A stretch of 64,000 nucleotides of DNA from the NCBI RefSeq assembly GCF_010725055.1, contig NZ_BJKB01000002.1:124001-188000 (forward strand). Reading direction: 5' to 3'. The notes under the pieces were generated by a model, which did not search any database, was not told the origin of the DNA, and saw only the letters and a program-made list of their open reading frames with translations. Below, one piece after another: positions 8,865 through 17,280 of this stretch (positions are counted from its first letter, which is position 1; each line of letters begins with the position of its first letter). The translations under genes and the position numbers were made by a program. Source of the DNA: Gelidibacter japonicus (GTDB taxonomy: Bacteria > Bacteroidota > Bacteroidia > Flavobacteriales > Flavobacteriaceae).

Positions 8865-9830
8865 TCATACTATAAATGATTTCCATCGTTTTTCAAAATA
8901 ATAACTCCCTCTTCTAAAAAAGACAAACACCAAACCTAACGTATAAATTTCTAAATACTTTATGACATTCAATTTTTTTATTGATAACGCAACATTCTTT
9001 AAAATATATTTCGAACTTTCAACATCTTTATAAATTAAACCCTCAAAAAAAAACTGAACTAAATTACCAAAACAATAAGATTTTACTTCAAGGTCATCTA
9101 ACTCTATACCTCTTTTAAGATTTACAATTAATATAAAGGCCTGAGATCGTCTATATTCAGGCACATAATATTTCCCTATTGCTGTTTTACCTTCTGGATG
9201 CTGTCTATACAGAAACAATGGTTCTTTTATAATTTGATTATGCTCGTTTGGTAATTTATAGAATAATCTTGCAAACAATTCCGCTTCTTGACCTCTTTTT
9301 AACTTTGGATTAAACAATTCCTTATTAAACAAAAATGATTTTCTGAAAAGAATATTATTTGTAACAATTTTAAACTTCCAACGTACATAGTCCTTGTATA
9401 AAAATGTTTCCAACTTCAAATGAATTTTTACTGGATTTTCTAATTTTTCGTTCACATAAAATCCTGAACAGATAACAAGTTCAATTCCATCTAAAAAAGC
9501 ATTCACTTTTAACTCTAAGAAATTAGGTAGCATAACATCATCATCATCAAACCAATTCACATACTCTCCTTTACTCAATTCAAACCCATAATTCCGAGCG
9601 GCATTACCACCAGGTAGCCAATCTTTGGGTCGATGATGGTATTGAAATCTTGAATCCTTAGCACAATACGCTTCCATGAGTTCAGAAGTTCCATCAGTAC
9701 TTCCGTCATCCACCACAATACATTCCCAATTGGTATAGGTTTGTGCCAACACAGAATCCAGCGTTTCGCCTATTAAGTGCGCCCGATTAAAGGTGGGGAT
9801 GATTATGGAAACGAGGGGTTGGTCTGGCAT
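8865..9830 (-). CDS. Glycosyltransferase family 2
   Basis: A 321-residue GT-A enzyme. SIIIPTFNRAHLIGET starts the domain, VVDDGSTDGTSE follows near residue 40, and NWFDDDDVMLPNFLE near 90 is the metal and donor site. It is paralogous to the adjacent GT2 over the first 100 residues. Base composition changes sharply inside the gene: a 60-base sample over the N-terminal codons has 27 G+C, one near the C-terminus only 12. This suggests a mosaic of a conserved donor domain and an imported acceptor domain. It is probably one step in repeat-unit assembly. Confidence 0.87.
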   Translation of the reverse strand: MPDQPLVSIIIPTFNRAHLIGETLDSVLAQTYTNWECIVVDDGSTDGTSELMEAYCAKDSRFQYHHRPKDWLPGGNAARNYGFELSKGEYVNWFDDDDVMLPNFLELKVNAFLDGIELVICSGFYVNEKLENPVKIHLKLETFLYKDYVRWKFKIVTNNILFRKSFLFNKELFNPKLKRGQEAELFARLFYKLPNEHNQIIKEPLFLYRQHPEGKTAIGKYYVPEYRRSQAFILIVNLKRGIELDDLEVKSYCFGNLVQFFFEGLIYKDVESSKYILKNVALSIKKLNVIKYLEIYTLGLVFVFFRRGSYYFEKRWKSFIV

Positions 9831-9902
9831 GTTTACTATTTTTGGAACTAAATTACAAAGTTGAGTATAATAGAAAGATTTGTAAATTCATGAATTTAAT
9901 AT

Positions 9903-11123
9903 TTAGATGTATAATTCAAAAAATTCTGAACTTAATGTTTCTCTATTAAAATTATTTATTGCAAAGCTTTTGGCAGATGCGCTCATCGTTTTATATAAAA
10001 TAGGATTATCCATCAGTTTTATTATAGCAGCAGCATACCTTTCAATGTTTTTCTCTTCTATTAAAAATCCTGTTTTATTTTCTAAAATAGTATAGGGTAC
10101 ACCTCCACTACGAAACGCAACTACAGGAAGTCCCATGGCCTGTGCTTCTACTGTTACAACGCCTTGTGCTTCTGCCCTATTCACACAATCAGTAATGGAA
10201 CTCATTAAAAAAATATTATTTTCTTCAAATAACTCTTTTATGTCTATTTGGCTTTTAGCACCAACCAAAAACACGAAGTCACCCAGTCCCAATTTAGACA
10301 CCAATTGCTGCAACGTATCTTTATCGGTGCCTTCTCCAACAATAGTGTATTTTACGTTGTAACCTTTATCAACAAGTACCTTCACACTTCTTATCGCATA
10401 TTCAAATCCTTTCAGTTCAATTAAACGACCAATAGATATCAACTTTACAGAAGTGTTTTTTAACAATGTCCTTTCTTCGTCTTGTTGAAAAAGACCCAAA
10501 TCAATACCCATTGGAATAATTCGTATTTTCTTGAAATCACCACCCAGTAACTTTACTTTATTAGCCAAATAAGGGGTGTTTACGGTCATATAGCATGATT
10601 CTTCCATTAGCTGTTTATATTTCCTCCGCATTAAATCAAGTGCCTCAGGGCCCTTGAAATGAGCATCGTAACCATGAAAAGTAGTTATGATATGTCCCGA
10701 TAACAAACCAATAGACTTCATAAGAGCAATGTCAAAACCAGCCAGTCCAAATTGAATATGAAAAACAGGCATTTCTCTGAATTGATTATAGTAATGAAGC
10801 TGAAATGGTAAAATTGAAAATCGCTCTCTTATGGGTACATTTATAATACGTATCCAAAATTTTAAGTATTTCAATATCAGAATTAGAGATTGAAAGCGCC
10901 TTTTTGTTTTATTTCTTGGTATCCTAAAGTCAACTGCAAAGGTGTTGTCCAAAATTCGGTGCTCAGTTAAAAGCTCCTGTTGGGAGGATGCTTCAATACT
11001 TAATTTATTTTTAGTTAATACACTTACCTGATAGCCTTTTATTTTAGACTGTATAATATGGTTAGTAACAAATGTTTCTGTCACGGTAGGAAAACTTGGC
11101 ACAACAAAACAAATGGATTTCAT
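9903..11123 (-). CDS. Glycosyltransferase family 4 (WcaL/AmsK-like)
   Basis: A 406-residue retaining GT-B enzyme. The N-terminal CFVVPSFPTVTETFVTNHI is the opening typical of colanic-acid WcaL-like transferases. The C-terminal domain shows LISIGRLIELKGFEYAI near residue 230, YTIVGEGTDKDTLQQL near 260, and the family motif EAQGVVTVEAQAMGLPVVA (E-x7-E) near 322 followed by GGVPYTI. Fifteen bases separate it from the methyltransferase gene upstream. It probably adds one sugar to the lipid-linked repeat; donor unknown. Confidence 0.9.
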   Translation of the reverse strand: MKSICFVVPSFPTVTETFVTNHIIQSKIKGYQVSVLTKNKLSIEASSQQELLTEHRILDNTFAVDFRIPRNKTKRRFQSLILILKYLKFWIRIINVPIRERFSILPFQLHYYNQFREMPVFHIQFGLAGFDIALMKSIGLLSGHIITTFHGYDAHFKGPEALDLMRRKYKQLMEESCYMTVNTPYLANKVKLLGGDFKKIRIIPMGIDLGLFQQDEERTLLKNTSVKLISIGRLIELKGFEYAIRSVKVLVDKGYNVKYTIVGEGTDKDTLQQLVSKLGLGDFVFLVGAKSQIDIKELFEENNIFLMSSITDCVNRAEAQGVVTVEAQAMGLPVVAFRSGGVPYTILENKTGFLIEEKNIERYAAAIIKLMDNPILYKTMSASAKSFAINNFNRETLSSEFFELYI

Positions 11124-11137
11124 TTTATTTAAGTTTA

Positions 11138-11800
11138 TTACACCTTTTCATAAATATAGAAATCAGAAAATGACGTGTTGTTTTCATTGTTTTTATCGTA
11201 GGGGTATCTATTTAATATTTTTTCTTTAAGAACCCAATCATTAGAAATATTATTCTCTATCCATTGTGTAAAACGCCTACATTTTACATGCGGAGAAACA
11301 AATTCATCATAATCACTTGAATAGATTATAACATATTGGAAAGAACTTGAAAACAACCTTTTCATATAATGAACAAAAACATCATCCTCAATTAAATGAA
11401 ATATTACTTCCAGCGATAAGACAAGTTCTCCACTGAATTCCTGGTCTAATTTATCACTTAGATGATAAAACAATTTTGTTGTATCATTTTTAAATTTCTC
11501 TTTACAAATAGAAATTGCCTTTTCAGAAACATCTACACCAATATAGTTAGGATAGTTAGCCAAAGAAAGTTGATTTCCATCTCCACATCCAAATTCTAAT
11601 ACTTTATTTATATTGTTTTTCAATACGAACTCATTTAATATTTCAGCCTTAAAATCAGCTAAATGCCCGTAACTCCCTGTACCTGAATTTCTATTTTGTT
11701 TGTACCTATGTTCCCAATATTTTTTTGAACCAGGAAATTCCTTGTTTTTTTTTCTATCTAATGAAGAAAATATTTTTTTAATATATGTTCTTAAATCCAT
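11138..11800 (-). CDS. Class I SAM-dependent methyltransferase
   Basis: A 220-residue protein with the SAM-binding motif VLEFGCGDGNQLSL near residue 84, an acidic residue closing the next strand (YIGVDVS) and a later LVLSLEVIFHLI, the methyltransferase-11/23 pattern. It lies directly after wzt in the direction of transcription. In ABC-transporter-dependent O-polysaccharides a methyl group can end the chain and be recognised by the Wzt C-terminal domain. That role is inferred from position only. Alternatively it methylates a sugar of the repeat unit. Confidence 0.8.
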   Translation of the reverse strand: MDLRTYIKKIFSSLDRKKNKEFPGSKKYWEHRYKQNRNSGTGSYGHLADFKAEILNEFVLKNNINKVLEFGCGDGNQLSLANYPNYIGVDVSEKAISICKEKFKNDTTKLFYHLSDKLDQEFSGELVLSLEVIFHLIEDDVFVHYMKRLFSSSFQYVIIYSSDYDEFVSPHVKCRRFTQWIENNISNDWVLKEKILNRYPYDKNNENNTSFSDFYIYEKV

Positions 11801-11829
11801 ATTAAAATTTCAATAGTTGCATATTAATT

Positions 11830-13110
11830 TTAAACATTAAAATCCCCAGGAAAAATGACAATACTGTCTGTTCTATTCAATTTCCCTGAACCCCATAAAT
11901 CACCTGGTAAAACTTTAATCGAGGCTACGTTATCTATAACATCAATGAAATTGTCCGGGGTAGTATCTATTTCTGTTATAACAATACGGATACTATAAAT
12001 ACCTGCGCTTAAATAAAGATTTGGTATTTCTAATTCGAAACTATCTTTATTCTTTAAATCTGAAAATGAAAAACCCATTTCGTCATTAACATATTTTAAA
12101 ACAGAAACTAAATCCTTGTTTAAAAAATCAATTGAAACAAATAGTTTTTCATAAACGACATCCTCAAATTTTGAAATTAATAATTTAATTTTCAGATAGT
12201 CTCCTGATATGACTTCCATAACAATATCATTTTCACAATTATGAAAATCAATTTTAGAAACTTTAAGTTTTTGATTACCAAGTCTATCCTTTCTATTTAT
12301 CAAGGAAGTGTTATTCTCTAAATTATCTATAGATAAATAATATCTAACGGCGCTATCCACATTACCTTCAAATACGGTTTCCCCGTGCTCCAACACAATC
12401 GCTCGCGTACACAGACTCTTTACAGCTGCCATATTATGACTCACAAACAACACCGTCCGCCCCTCACCTTGGCTAATATCTTGCATCTTACCAATCGCCT
12501 TCTTTTGAAACTCCGCATCACCTACCGCCAACACCTCATCAATTACTAAAACATCAGGTTCTAAATGCGCCGCCACGGCAAATGCCAAGCGCACCCGCAT
12601 CCCACTGCTGTAGCGTTTCACAGGCGTATCAATATAACGCTCACATCCAGAAAACGAAATAATTTCTTCTTCTTTGGCTTTGATTTCTTTTTTGGTCATC
12701 CCCAAAATAGCGCCATTCAAATAGATGTTTTCGCGTCCTGTCAATTCAGGATGGAAGCCTGTGCCCACTTCCAAAAGTGAGGCAATCCGGCCTTTGGTTT
12801 TGATTTCGCCCGTAGTTGGGCTGGTTACACGGGATAAAATTTTTAATAAGGTGGACTTACCAGCGCCGTTTTTACCGATAATACCCAAGACTTCGCCACG
12901 TTGCACTTCAAAGTTGATATCCTGCAAAGCCCACACATATTCCGATTCGCCTTTGGTGCTACGGTCATTGGACTCGCCCACTTTTAAGAAGGGGTCTTCC
13001 TTTCCACGCACCTTATGCCACCAACGGTTGAGATCATGACTGATCGTGCCGGTACCCACAGTGCCAAGTCGGTATTGCTTACTTATATTTGAGGCTTTGA
13101 GAATGATCAT
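11830..13110 (-). CDS. wzt: Polysaccharide ABC transporter ATPase with C-terminal glycan-binding domain
   Basis: A 426-residue ATP-binding subunit. The nucleotide-binding domain covers about residues 1-250: Walker A GIIGKNGAGKSTLLK near 77, the coupling region RIASLLEVGTGFHPELTGREN, signature YSSGMRVRLAFAVA, Walker B DVLVIDEVLAVGD, and H-loop FVSHNM. Residues 260-426 form a Wzt_C-type beta domain, which in characterised systems binds the finished glycan and sets specificity. Composition splits at the same border: a 60-base sample in the ATPase has 30 G+C, one in the C-terminal part only 15. The partner permease is wzm upstream, separated by an unusual 930-base spacer. Confidence 0.93.
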   Translation of the reverse strand: MIILKASNISKQYRLGTVGTGTISHDLNRWWHKVRGKEDPFLKVGESNDRSTKGESEYVWALQDINFEVQRGEVLGIIGKNGAGKSTLLKILSRVTSPTTGEIKTKGRIASLLEVGTGFHPELTGRENIYLNGAILGMTKKEIKAKEEEIISFSGCERYIDTPVKRYSSGMRVRLAFAVAAHLEPDVLVIDEVLAVGDAEFQKKAIGKMQDISQGEGRTVLFVSHNMAAVKSLCTRAIVLEHGETVFEGNVDSAVRYYLSIDNLENNTSLINRKDRLGNQKLKVSKIDFHNCENDIVMEVISGDYLKIKLLISKFEDVVYEKLFVSIDFLNKDLVSVLKYVNDEMGFSFSDLKNKDSFELEIPNLYLSAGIYSIRIVITEIDTTPDNFIDVIDNVASIKVLPGDLWGSGKLNRTDSIVIFPGDFNV

Positions 13111-13463
13111 GAAACTATTACTTATACTTTATTTTTTTTATTTATTGCTTGGTCGTCATTGCGAGCTTCTTAATTATGCCGTCATTGCGAACGAAGTGAA
13201 GCAATCTTTGGGTTTTGGCTAACCAATTATGAGATTGCCGCGTCGTTCCTTCGTCACTCCTCGCAATGACGCTTAGGTGGGAGACTCGCAATGACGCTAT
13301 GGTGGGCAGTCTTTGCAAGGACGCTATCGTGGCACTTCGCAATAACAGCTAATTGTTGCTTGTTTTCACTTCTCTATTCTTTACTCTTTTCTATTTTCTA
13401 TCCTCCACCGACTCACCTCTCACCACTCACCACTCACCACTAATCCCTAATCCCTAATCCCTA
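13111..13463 (-). repeat. wzm-wzt spacer, copy B, with palindromic dispersed repeat
   Basis: This gene-free stretch is a second copy of the spacer at 13600-14043. Both begin after the wzt start with the same AT-rich run and then a repeat with many facing segments (GTCATTGCGAG and CTCGCAATGAC; GAAGTGAAGCAATCT and its near-complement), able to form a long hairpin. Its far end is made of seven-base units: CACTCAC three times, then TAATCCC three times. Short reading frames inside it are not genes. Confidence 0.85.
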
Positions 13464-13519
13464 TTACACCGTATCAATAAACGATTTCTCCGTTTTGTTA
13501 AATATAACCAATCTTATTA
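13464..13519 (-). pseudogene. Remnant of the wzm 3' end
   Basis: The last 17 or so codons of wzm (ending NKTEKSFIDTV, then TAA instead of TAG) occur here a second time, with almost identical bases to the intact gene 580 bases away. It is joined without a gap to the wzt 5' remnant, so it is a junction scar and not a gene. Confidence 0.85.
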
Positions 13520-13599
13520 AAGTCGTGCTTAACCGTGCCCGTACCCACAGTGCCTAATCGGTATTGTTTGCTGATGTTTGAGGCTTTTAAAATGATCAT
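13520..13599 (-). pseudogene. Remnant of a wzt 5' end
   Basis: Starting at an ATG, the minus strand reads MIILKASNISKQYRLGTV and then GTGTVKHDFNK before running into the wzm tail. The intact gene reads the same protein up to GTGT and then ISHDLNR. At the base level the two copies differ at roughly ten mostly synonymous positions in 70, while the sequence just in front of the ATG is identical. The remnant therefore comes from a different wzt allele than the intact gene. Confidence 0.85.
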
Positions 13600-14043
13600 G
13601 AAACTATTACTTATACTTTATTTTTTTTATTTATTGCTTGGTCGTCATTGCGAGCTTCTTAATTATGCCGTCATTGCGAACGAAGTGAAGCAAATGCAGA
13701 GCATTCACTAACACCCCTTTATCAAAACTAAAAGACGTTAGTAATCTTTGGGTTTTGGCTAACCAATTATGAGATTGCCGCGTCGTTCCTTCGTCACTCC
13801 TCGCAATGACGCTTAGGTGGGAGACTCGCAATGACGCTAGGGTGGAGAGGCTTCTCAATGACAGCTCGTTATTCTTTGTTTTGGCTTCTCTGTCTTGGCT
13901 CTTGATTCTTGAATCGTTGATCTATTTTCTCCATATTCATTTCTCTATGCTCTATTTTCTATCCTCCACCGACTCACCACTTATCACTCATCATTCACCA
14001 CTAATTACCTAATCTCTATTCCCAAATACCTAATGCCTTTAAC
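13600..14043 (-). repeat. wzm-wzt spacer, copy A, with a 51-base insertion
   Basis: This copy lies directly behind the intact wzm. It matches copy B through the AT-rich run and the palindromic repeat but carries about 51 extra bases (near 13694-13744) inside the palindrome. The extra piece contains CACTAAC and GTTAGTA as facing arms. The distal part again falls into seven-base units (CTTGGCT CTTGATT CTTGAAT; CACTTAT CACTCAT CATTCAC). No gene is supported. Confidence 0.85.
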
Positions 14044-14913
14044 CTACACCGTATCAATAAACGATTTCTCCGTTTTGTTAAATATAACCAATCCTATTAA
14101 AAACAGGACCACACTAATGATTAAGGTGTAAATAAATCCAAACCAACTGAACGCTCCCGTATTTAAAAGCATGACTCTAAAGCCTTCTATAATTTGGGTC
14201 AACGGATTGTACTCTACAATTAATGCCACAGAACTTGGAAACTTGGCTTTTGCCTCACTTACTGGATAGGGCACAGCGGATACGTACATCAACAACTGCA
14301 CGCCAAAACCAACCAATACGGTTAAGTCTCTATATTTGGTGGTCATGGAAGAAATGATCATCCCCAGTCCCAAGCCCATCAGGGCCATCATAACAATATA
14401 CACAGGGAGTAAAAAGATATGGCTGTTAAAGCCAAAAGTCTGTCCCTGAAATGCGTAATAGATATAAAACCCAATAAAAATACCCAATTGAATCCCAAAC
14501 TTCAATAAGTTGGAAATAGTAATCGACATGGGCATAATCACTCTTGGAAAATAGACTTTCCCGAAAATACTTTGATTGGTGGTAAAAGTGCTTGAGGTGC
14601 CCGTGAGGCATTCCTTAAAATAATTCCAGGCCGTAATTCCCGCCAAATTAAAGAGGAATGGCGGCACACCTCCGGTTTGGATATTCCCAAGATTATTAAA
14701 AATCAAAGTGAAAATAACCGAAGTGAACAAGGGCTGAATCACATACCATAAAGGTCCTAAAATGGTTTGTTTATAGACCGTGACAATATCCCGTTTGACA
14801 AAAAGGATGAGCAAATCTCTGTAACGCCAAATTTCCTTAAAATTAAGGTCAATCAGTTTATGCTTTGAAGAAATGGTGTACAGCCATTGATCTTGTGGTG
14901 TCATGAGAGGCAT
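14044..14913 (-). CDS. wzm: Polysaccharide ABC transporter permease
   Basis: A 289-residue ABC-2 type inner-membrane subunit with about six transmembrane helices. The cytoplasmic N-terminus has the typical LWRYRDLL-like segment (here EIWRYRDLLILFVKRDI), followed by TILGPLWYVIQPLF, FNLAGITAWNYFKECLT, and the C-terminal YNPLTQIIEGFRVMLL, all marks of the O-antigen/teichoic-acid exporter family. With Wzt it moves the undecaprenyl-linked glycan across the inner membrane. The next gene upstream (SDR epimerase) ends 46 bases away, so it is in the same operon. Confidence 0.94.
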   Translation of the reverse strand: MPLMTPQDQWLYTISSKHKLIDLNFKEIWRYRDLLILFVKRDIVTVYKQTILGPLWYVIQPLFTSVIFTLIFNNLGNIQTGGVPPFLFNLAGITAWNYFKECLTGTSSTFTTNQSIFGKVYFPRVIMPMSITISNLLKFGIQLGIFIGFYIYYAFQGQTFGFNSHIFLLPVYIVMMALMGLGLGMIISSMTTKYRDLTVLVGFGVQLLMYVSAVPYPVSEAKAKFPSSVALIVEYNPLTQIIEGFRVMLLNTGAFSWFGFIYTLIISVVLFLIGLVIFNKTEKSFIDTV

Positions 14914-14959
14914 TGCATTTTTTAACTGGGCTAATATAATAGAAATTATGGAGTTAGAT

Positions 14960-15892
14960 CTAAGTTTTTGATTGCGACTTATAAAATTCGACCATTTGAT
15001 GCAAACCTTCGTCCAAACTGGTCAGCTCCCGGTGTAAAATGGCTTTCATTTTGGTCACATCAGGACAACGACGTCTCATATCTCCCTCAACTAGAGCAGG
15101 TAAATGGATGATTTCAGAACTGGATCCCGTAAGCTTAATGATTTCCCTGGCGAGCTCCAAAACACTCATCTCTCGATCATTTCCGACATTTAAAACACTA
15201 TTTTCATAATTGCGGTGTAGGGTTTTGATGCAGGTGGCAATGGTATCCTCGATATAACAAAACGAACGGGTCTGCAGACCATCCCCATGAATTTCTATTG
15301 GTTTTCCTGCCAGAGCAGCCTTTAAAAATTTAGGAACCACAAAGTCCTCGCTTTGATGTGGTCCATAGGTATTGAAGAAACGAAAAATAGTATAGGGCAG
15401 ACCGAATTCCTTTTCATAAGACCTAAAAAAAGCTTCGCCAACATTTTTGACTATGGCGTAAGGCAATCGCGAGTTTAAAGGGGTGGTGTTTTCATTCTGC
15501 GGGATTTCAAAGGGTTCGCCATAGACCTCAGAGGAACTGGAAAAAAACACCCGCTTGACTCCCGAGCTTTTTGAAAGCGCCAACACGTTCTTGATGCCTT
15601 CAATATCCTCCAATACGCCAAGGGGATGCTCCAAAGTACGTTGCACGCCTACAACCGCAGCGAAGTGAAAGACATAGTCAAAGTCAAAACGACCAAAAAC
15701 GGGGAGGATATCCTTGTAGATATTAACATCAGCATTGATAAAGATCACATTGTCAGATTTCGGCATTTTTCGGATATGGCCTGTTGAGAGATTATCGACA
15801 ATAACAATCTTATAGGTCTCAGTTTCGGCCAATCTTGTGGCCAAGGCACTTCCAATATTACCGGCACCACCAGTGATCAAGAAATTAGTCAT
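14960..15892 (-). CDS. NAD-dependent nucleotide-sugar epimerase/dehydratase (SDR)
   Basis: A 310-residue extended short-chain dehydrogenase. TGGAGNIGSALA at residues 7-18 binds NAD, SSSSEVYG near 117 provides the catalytic Ser, and YAIVK near 145 the Tyr-Lys pair. The closing EGDMRRRCPDVTKMK segment is the pattern of UDP-glucuronate decarboxylase and UDP-glucose 4-epimerase relatives. It makes or modifies a UDP sugar for the glycan; the exact reaction is open. It is the first gene after the DUF559 interruption, so it probably needs read-through or its own promoter. Confidence 0.85.
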   Translation of the reverse strand: MTNFLITGGAGNIGSALATRLAETETYKIVIVDNLSTGHIRKMPKSDNVIFINADVNIYKDILPVFGRFDFDYVFHFAAVVGVQRTLEHPLGVLEDIEGIKNVLALSKSSGVKRVFFSSSSEVYGEPFEIPQNENTTPLNSRLPYAIVKNVGEAFFRSYEKEFGLPYTIFRFFNTYGPHQSEDFVVPKFLKAALAGKPIEIHGDGLQTRSFCYIEDTIATCIKTLHRNYENSVLNVGNDREMSVLELAREIIKLTGSSSEIIHLPALVEGDMRRRCPDVTKMKAILHRELTSLDEGLHQMVEFYKSQSKT

Positions 15893-16095
15893 ATCATATT
15901 TTAAGCATTAAAAGTCGCACGCTGATGAAATGACGATATTCTACTTAGGGAATGGTCAGAATGTATCTCGCCATGAATCAAAAAACGAATATAAAAAAAT
16001 AGATGGAACTATGGGGGTGAATTGTTATAAAATTGGGGTGGGTTTATATGATGTGGCTAATTAACATGATTGATACATGATTTAAGATAGGATAG
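15893..16095. other. Gene-free spacer before the left direct repeat
   Basis: AT-rich sequence between the epimerase start and the left direct repeat. I see no open frame, RNA gene or clear promoter in it. Confidence 0.6.
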
Positions 16096-16408
16096 GCAAA
16101 CCCTCCGACTATATTTCCTTCGTCGATATAGCCACCTCCCTTTGATTAAAGGGAGGAGCCACTGAGATAGAGTTTATGACATGCAGATAGTTTACAAGAT
16201 AAACACGTAATTTTAAGTTTACTGAAAAAGACAGGTTAATTATAAAATAACAAATAATCTTGGAAAATCACCATGCCGCTCCCCTCTTTAGCCAAAGAGG
16301 GGAATAAATTTACCGTAGTAAAACAAAGGTAAAGAAAGGGGAGTTTGAATAAGCCATAGGGGAATGAATTTACCGTAGTGAAACGAAGGTAAAGAAAGGG
16401 AAGTTTGT
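16096..16408. repeat. Left 313-base direct repeat flanking the DUF559 gene
   Basis: Nearly identical to the repeat at 16921-17232, starting GCAAACCCTCCG and ending AAAGGGAAGTTT. It is a string of perfect hairpins: CTATAT/ATATAG (16109-16131), CCTCCCTTT-GATT-AAAGGGAGG (16135-16156), CCCCTCTTT-AGCC-AAAGAGGGG (16281-16302), and TTTACC/GGTAAA (16309-16333). The last is followed by a second TTTACC/GGTAAA unit. No coding capacity. Confidence 0.9.
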
Positions 16409-16462
16409 TCTAACATAAGTAGTTTTAGCACTACATATCCAAATATTATCTATTTTTAATAA

Positions 16463-16831
16463 ATGTCCAAGCAAAGAATACATACCAAAAAAGAATTACA
16501 AGGCTACAGAAAAGAGTTGCGCAAAAAACTAACTCCTGCTGAAGCATTCTTATGGACACAGCTAAAATCCAGGCAATTAGACAATAAACGATTTACAAAA
16601 CAACACAGCATTGGCTATTATATTGTTGATTTTTATTGTGCTTCTGAAAGATTAATTATTGAATTGGATGGTCAAGGACATTTCACTCCTGAAGGAAAGG
16701 AATATGACAGGAAGCGAACCATATATTTAGAAAGTTTAGGGTATAAGGTAATACGATTTGAAAACAAAATGGTATTTGATCATTTGCCATCTGTTATAAA
16801 GGAAATACGGGATTGTTTTTGTAAAGACTGA
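16463..16831 (+). CDS. DUF559 endonuclease-like protein
   Basis: A 122-residue DUF559 protein, a family with a Vsr/PD-(D/E)xK-like fold predicted to cut DNA. The core is visible: LTPAEAFLWTQLKSRQLDNK (helix with the early Glu, about residues 23-42), IGYYIVDFYC near 56 and LIIELDGQGH near 70, giving the D...E-x-D arrangement. KRFTKQHSIG is the typical linker. It is the only plus-strand gene inside the minus-strand polysaccharide operon and sits between two long direct repeats. It appears intact. Function in vivo is unknown; a mobile or selfish role is inference. Confidence 0.87.
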   Translation: MSKQRIHTKKELQGYRKELRKKLTPAEAFLWTQLKSRQLDNKRFTKQHSIGYYIVDFYCASERLIIELDGQGHFTPEGKEYDRKRTIYLESLGYKVIRFENKMVFDHLPSVIKEIRDCFCKD

Positions 16832-16920
16832 GATTGATGGTTTTCTGGATTATGTTAAGGTGCCTGGCTTGGGGTAGGTTCTGCAAACCCTCCGTCTAAA
16901 CCTCCCTTTGAGCAGGACAC
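16832..16920. other. Spacer with a partial repeat start
   Basis: Contains a truncated start of the direct repeat (GCAAACCCTCCGTCTAAACC near 16883, then CTCCCTTTGAG) 38 bases before the full right copy, as if repeat units had been added or deleted here. Confidence 0.6.
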
Positions 16921-17232
16921 GCAAACCCTCCGTCTATATCTCCTTCGTCGATATAGCCACCTCTCTTTGACTAAAGGGAGGAGCCACTGAGATAGAGTTT
17001 ATGACATGCAGTTAGTTTACAAGATTAACACGTAATTTTAAGTTTACTGAAAAAGACAGGTTAATTATAAAATAACAAATAATCTTGGCAAATCACCATG
17101 CCGCTCCCCTCTTTAGCCAAAGAGGGGAATGAATTTACCGCAGTGGAACGAAGGTAAAGAAAGAGGAGTTTGAATAAACAACAGGGGAATGAATTTACCG
17201 TAGTGGAAGGAAGGTAAAGAAAGGGGAGTTTA
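16921..17232. repeat. Right 312-base direct repeat flanking the DUF559 gene
   Basis: Same orientation and same hairpin series as the left copy. The stretch from GAGCCACTGAGATAG to the CCCCTCTTT hairpin is almost base-for-base identical. Differences cluster in the hairpin arms (CTCTCTTTGACTAAAGGGAG here) and in the TTTACC units. Confidence 0.9.
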
Positions 17233-17280
17233 TGTTTTTAATAAATAAATCTTGTTAGAAAAAATAAATAAACAAACCCT

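Noticed and set aside
13142-13858. Short minus-strand reading frames (66 and 75 codons) with similar ends
   Set aside because: They are open only because the two spacer copies repeat each other; the translations follow the palindromic repeat and resemble no protein.
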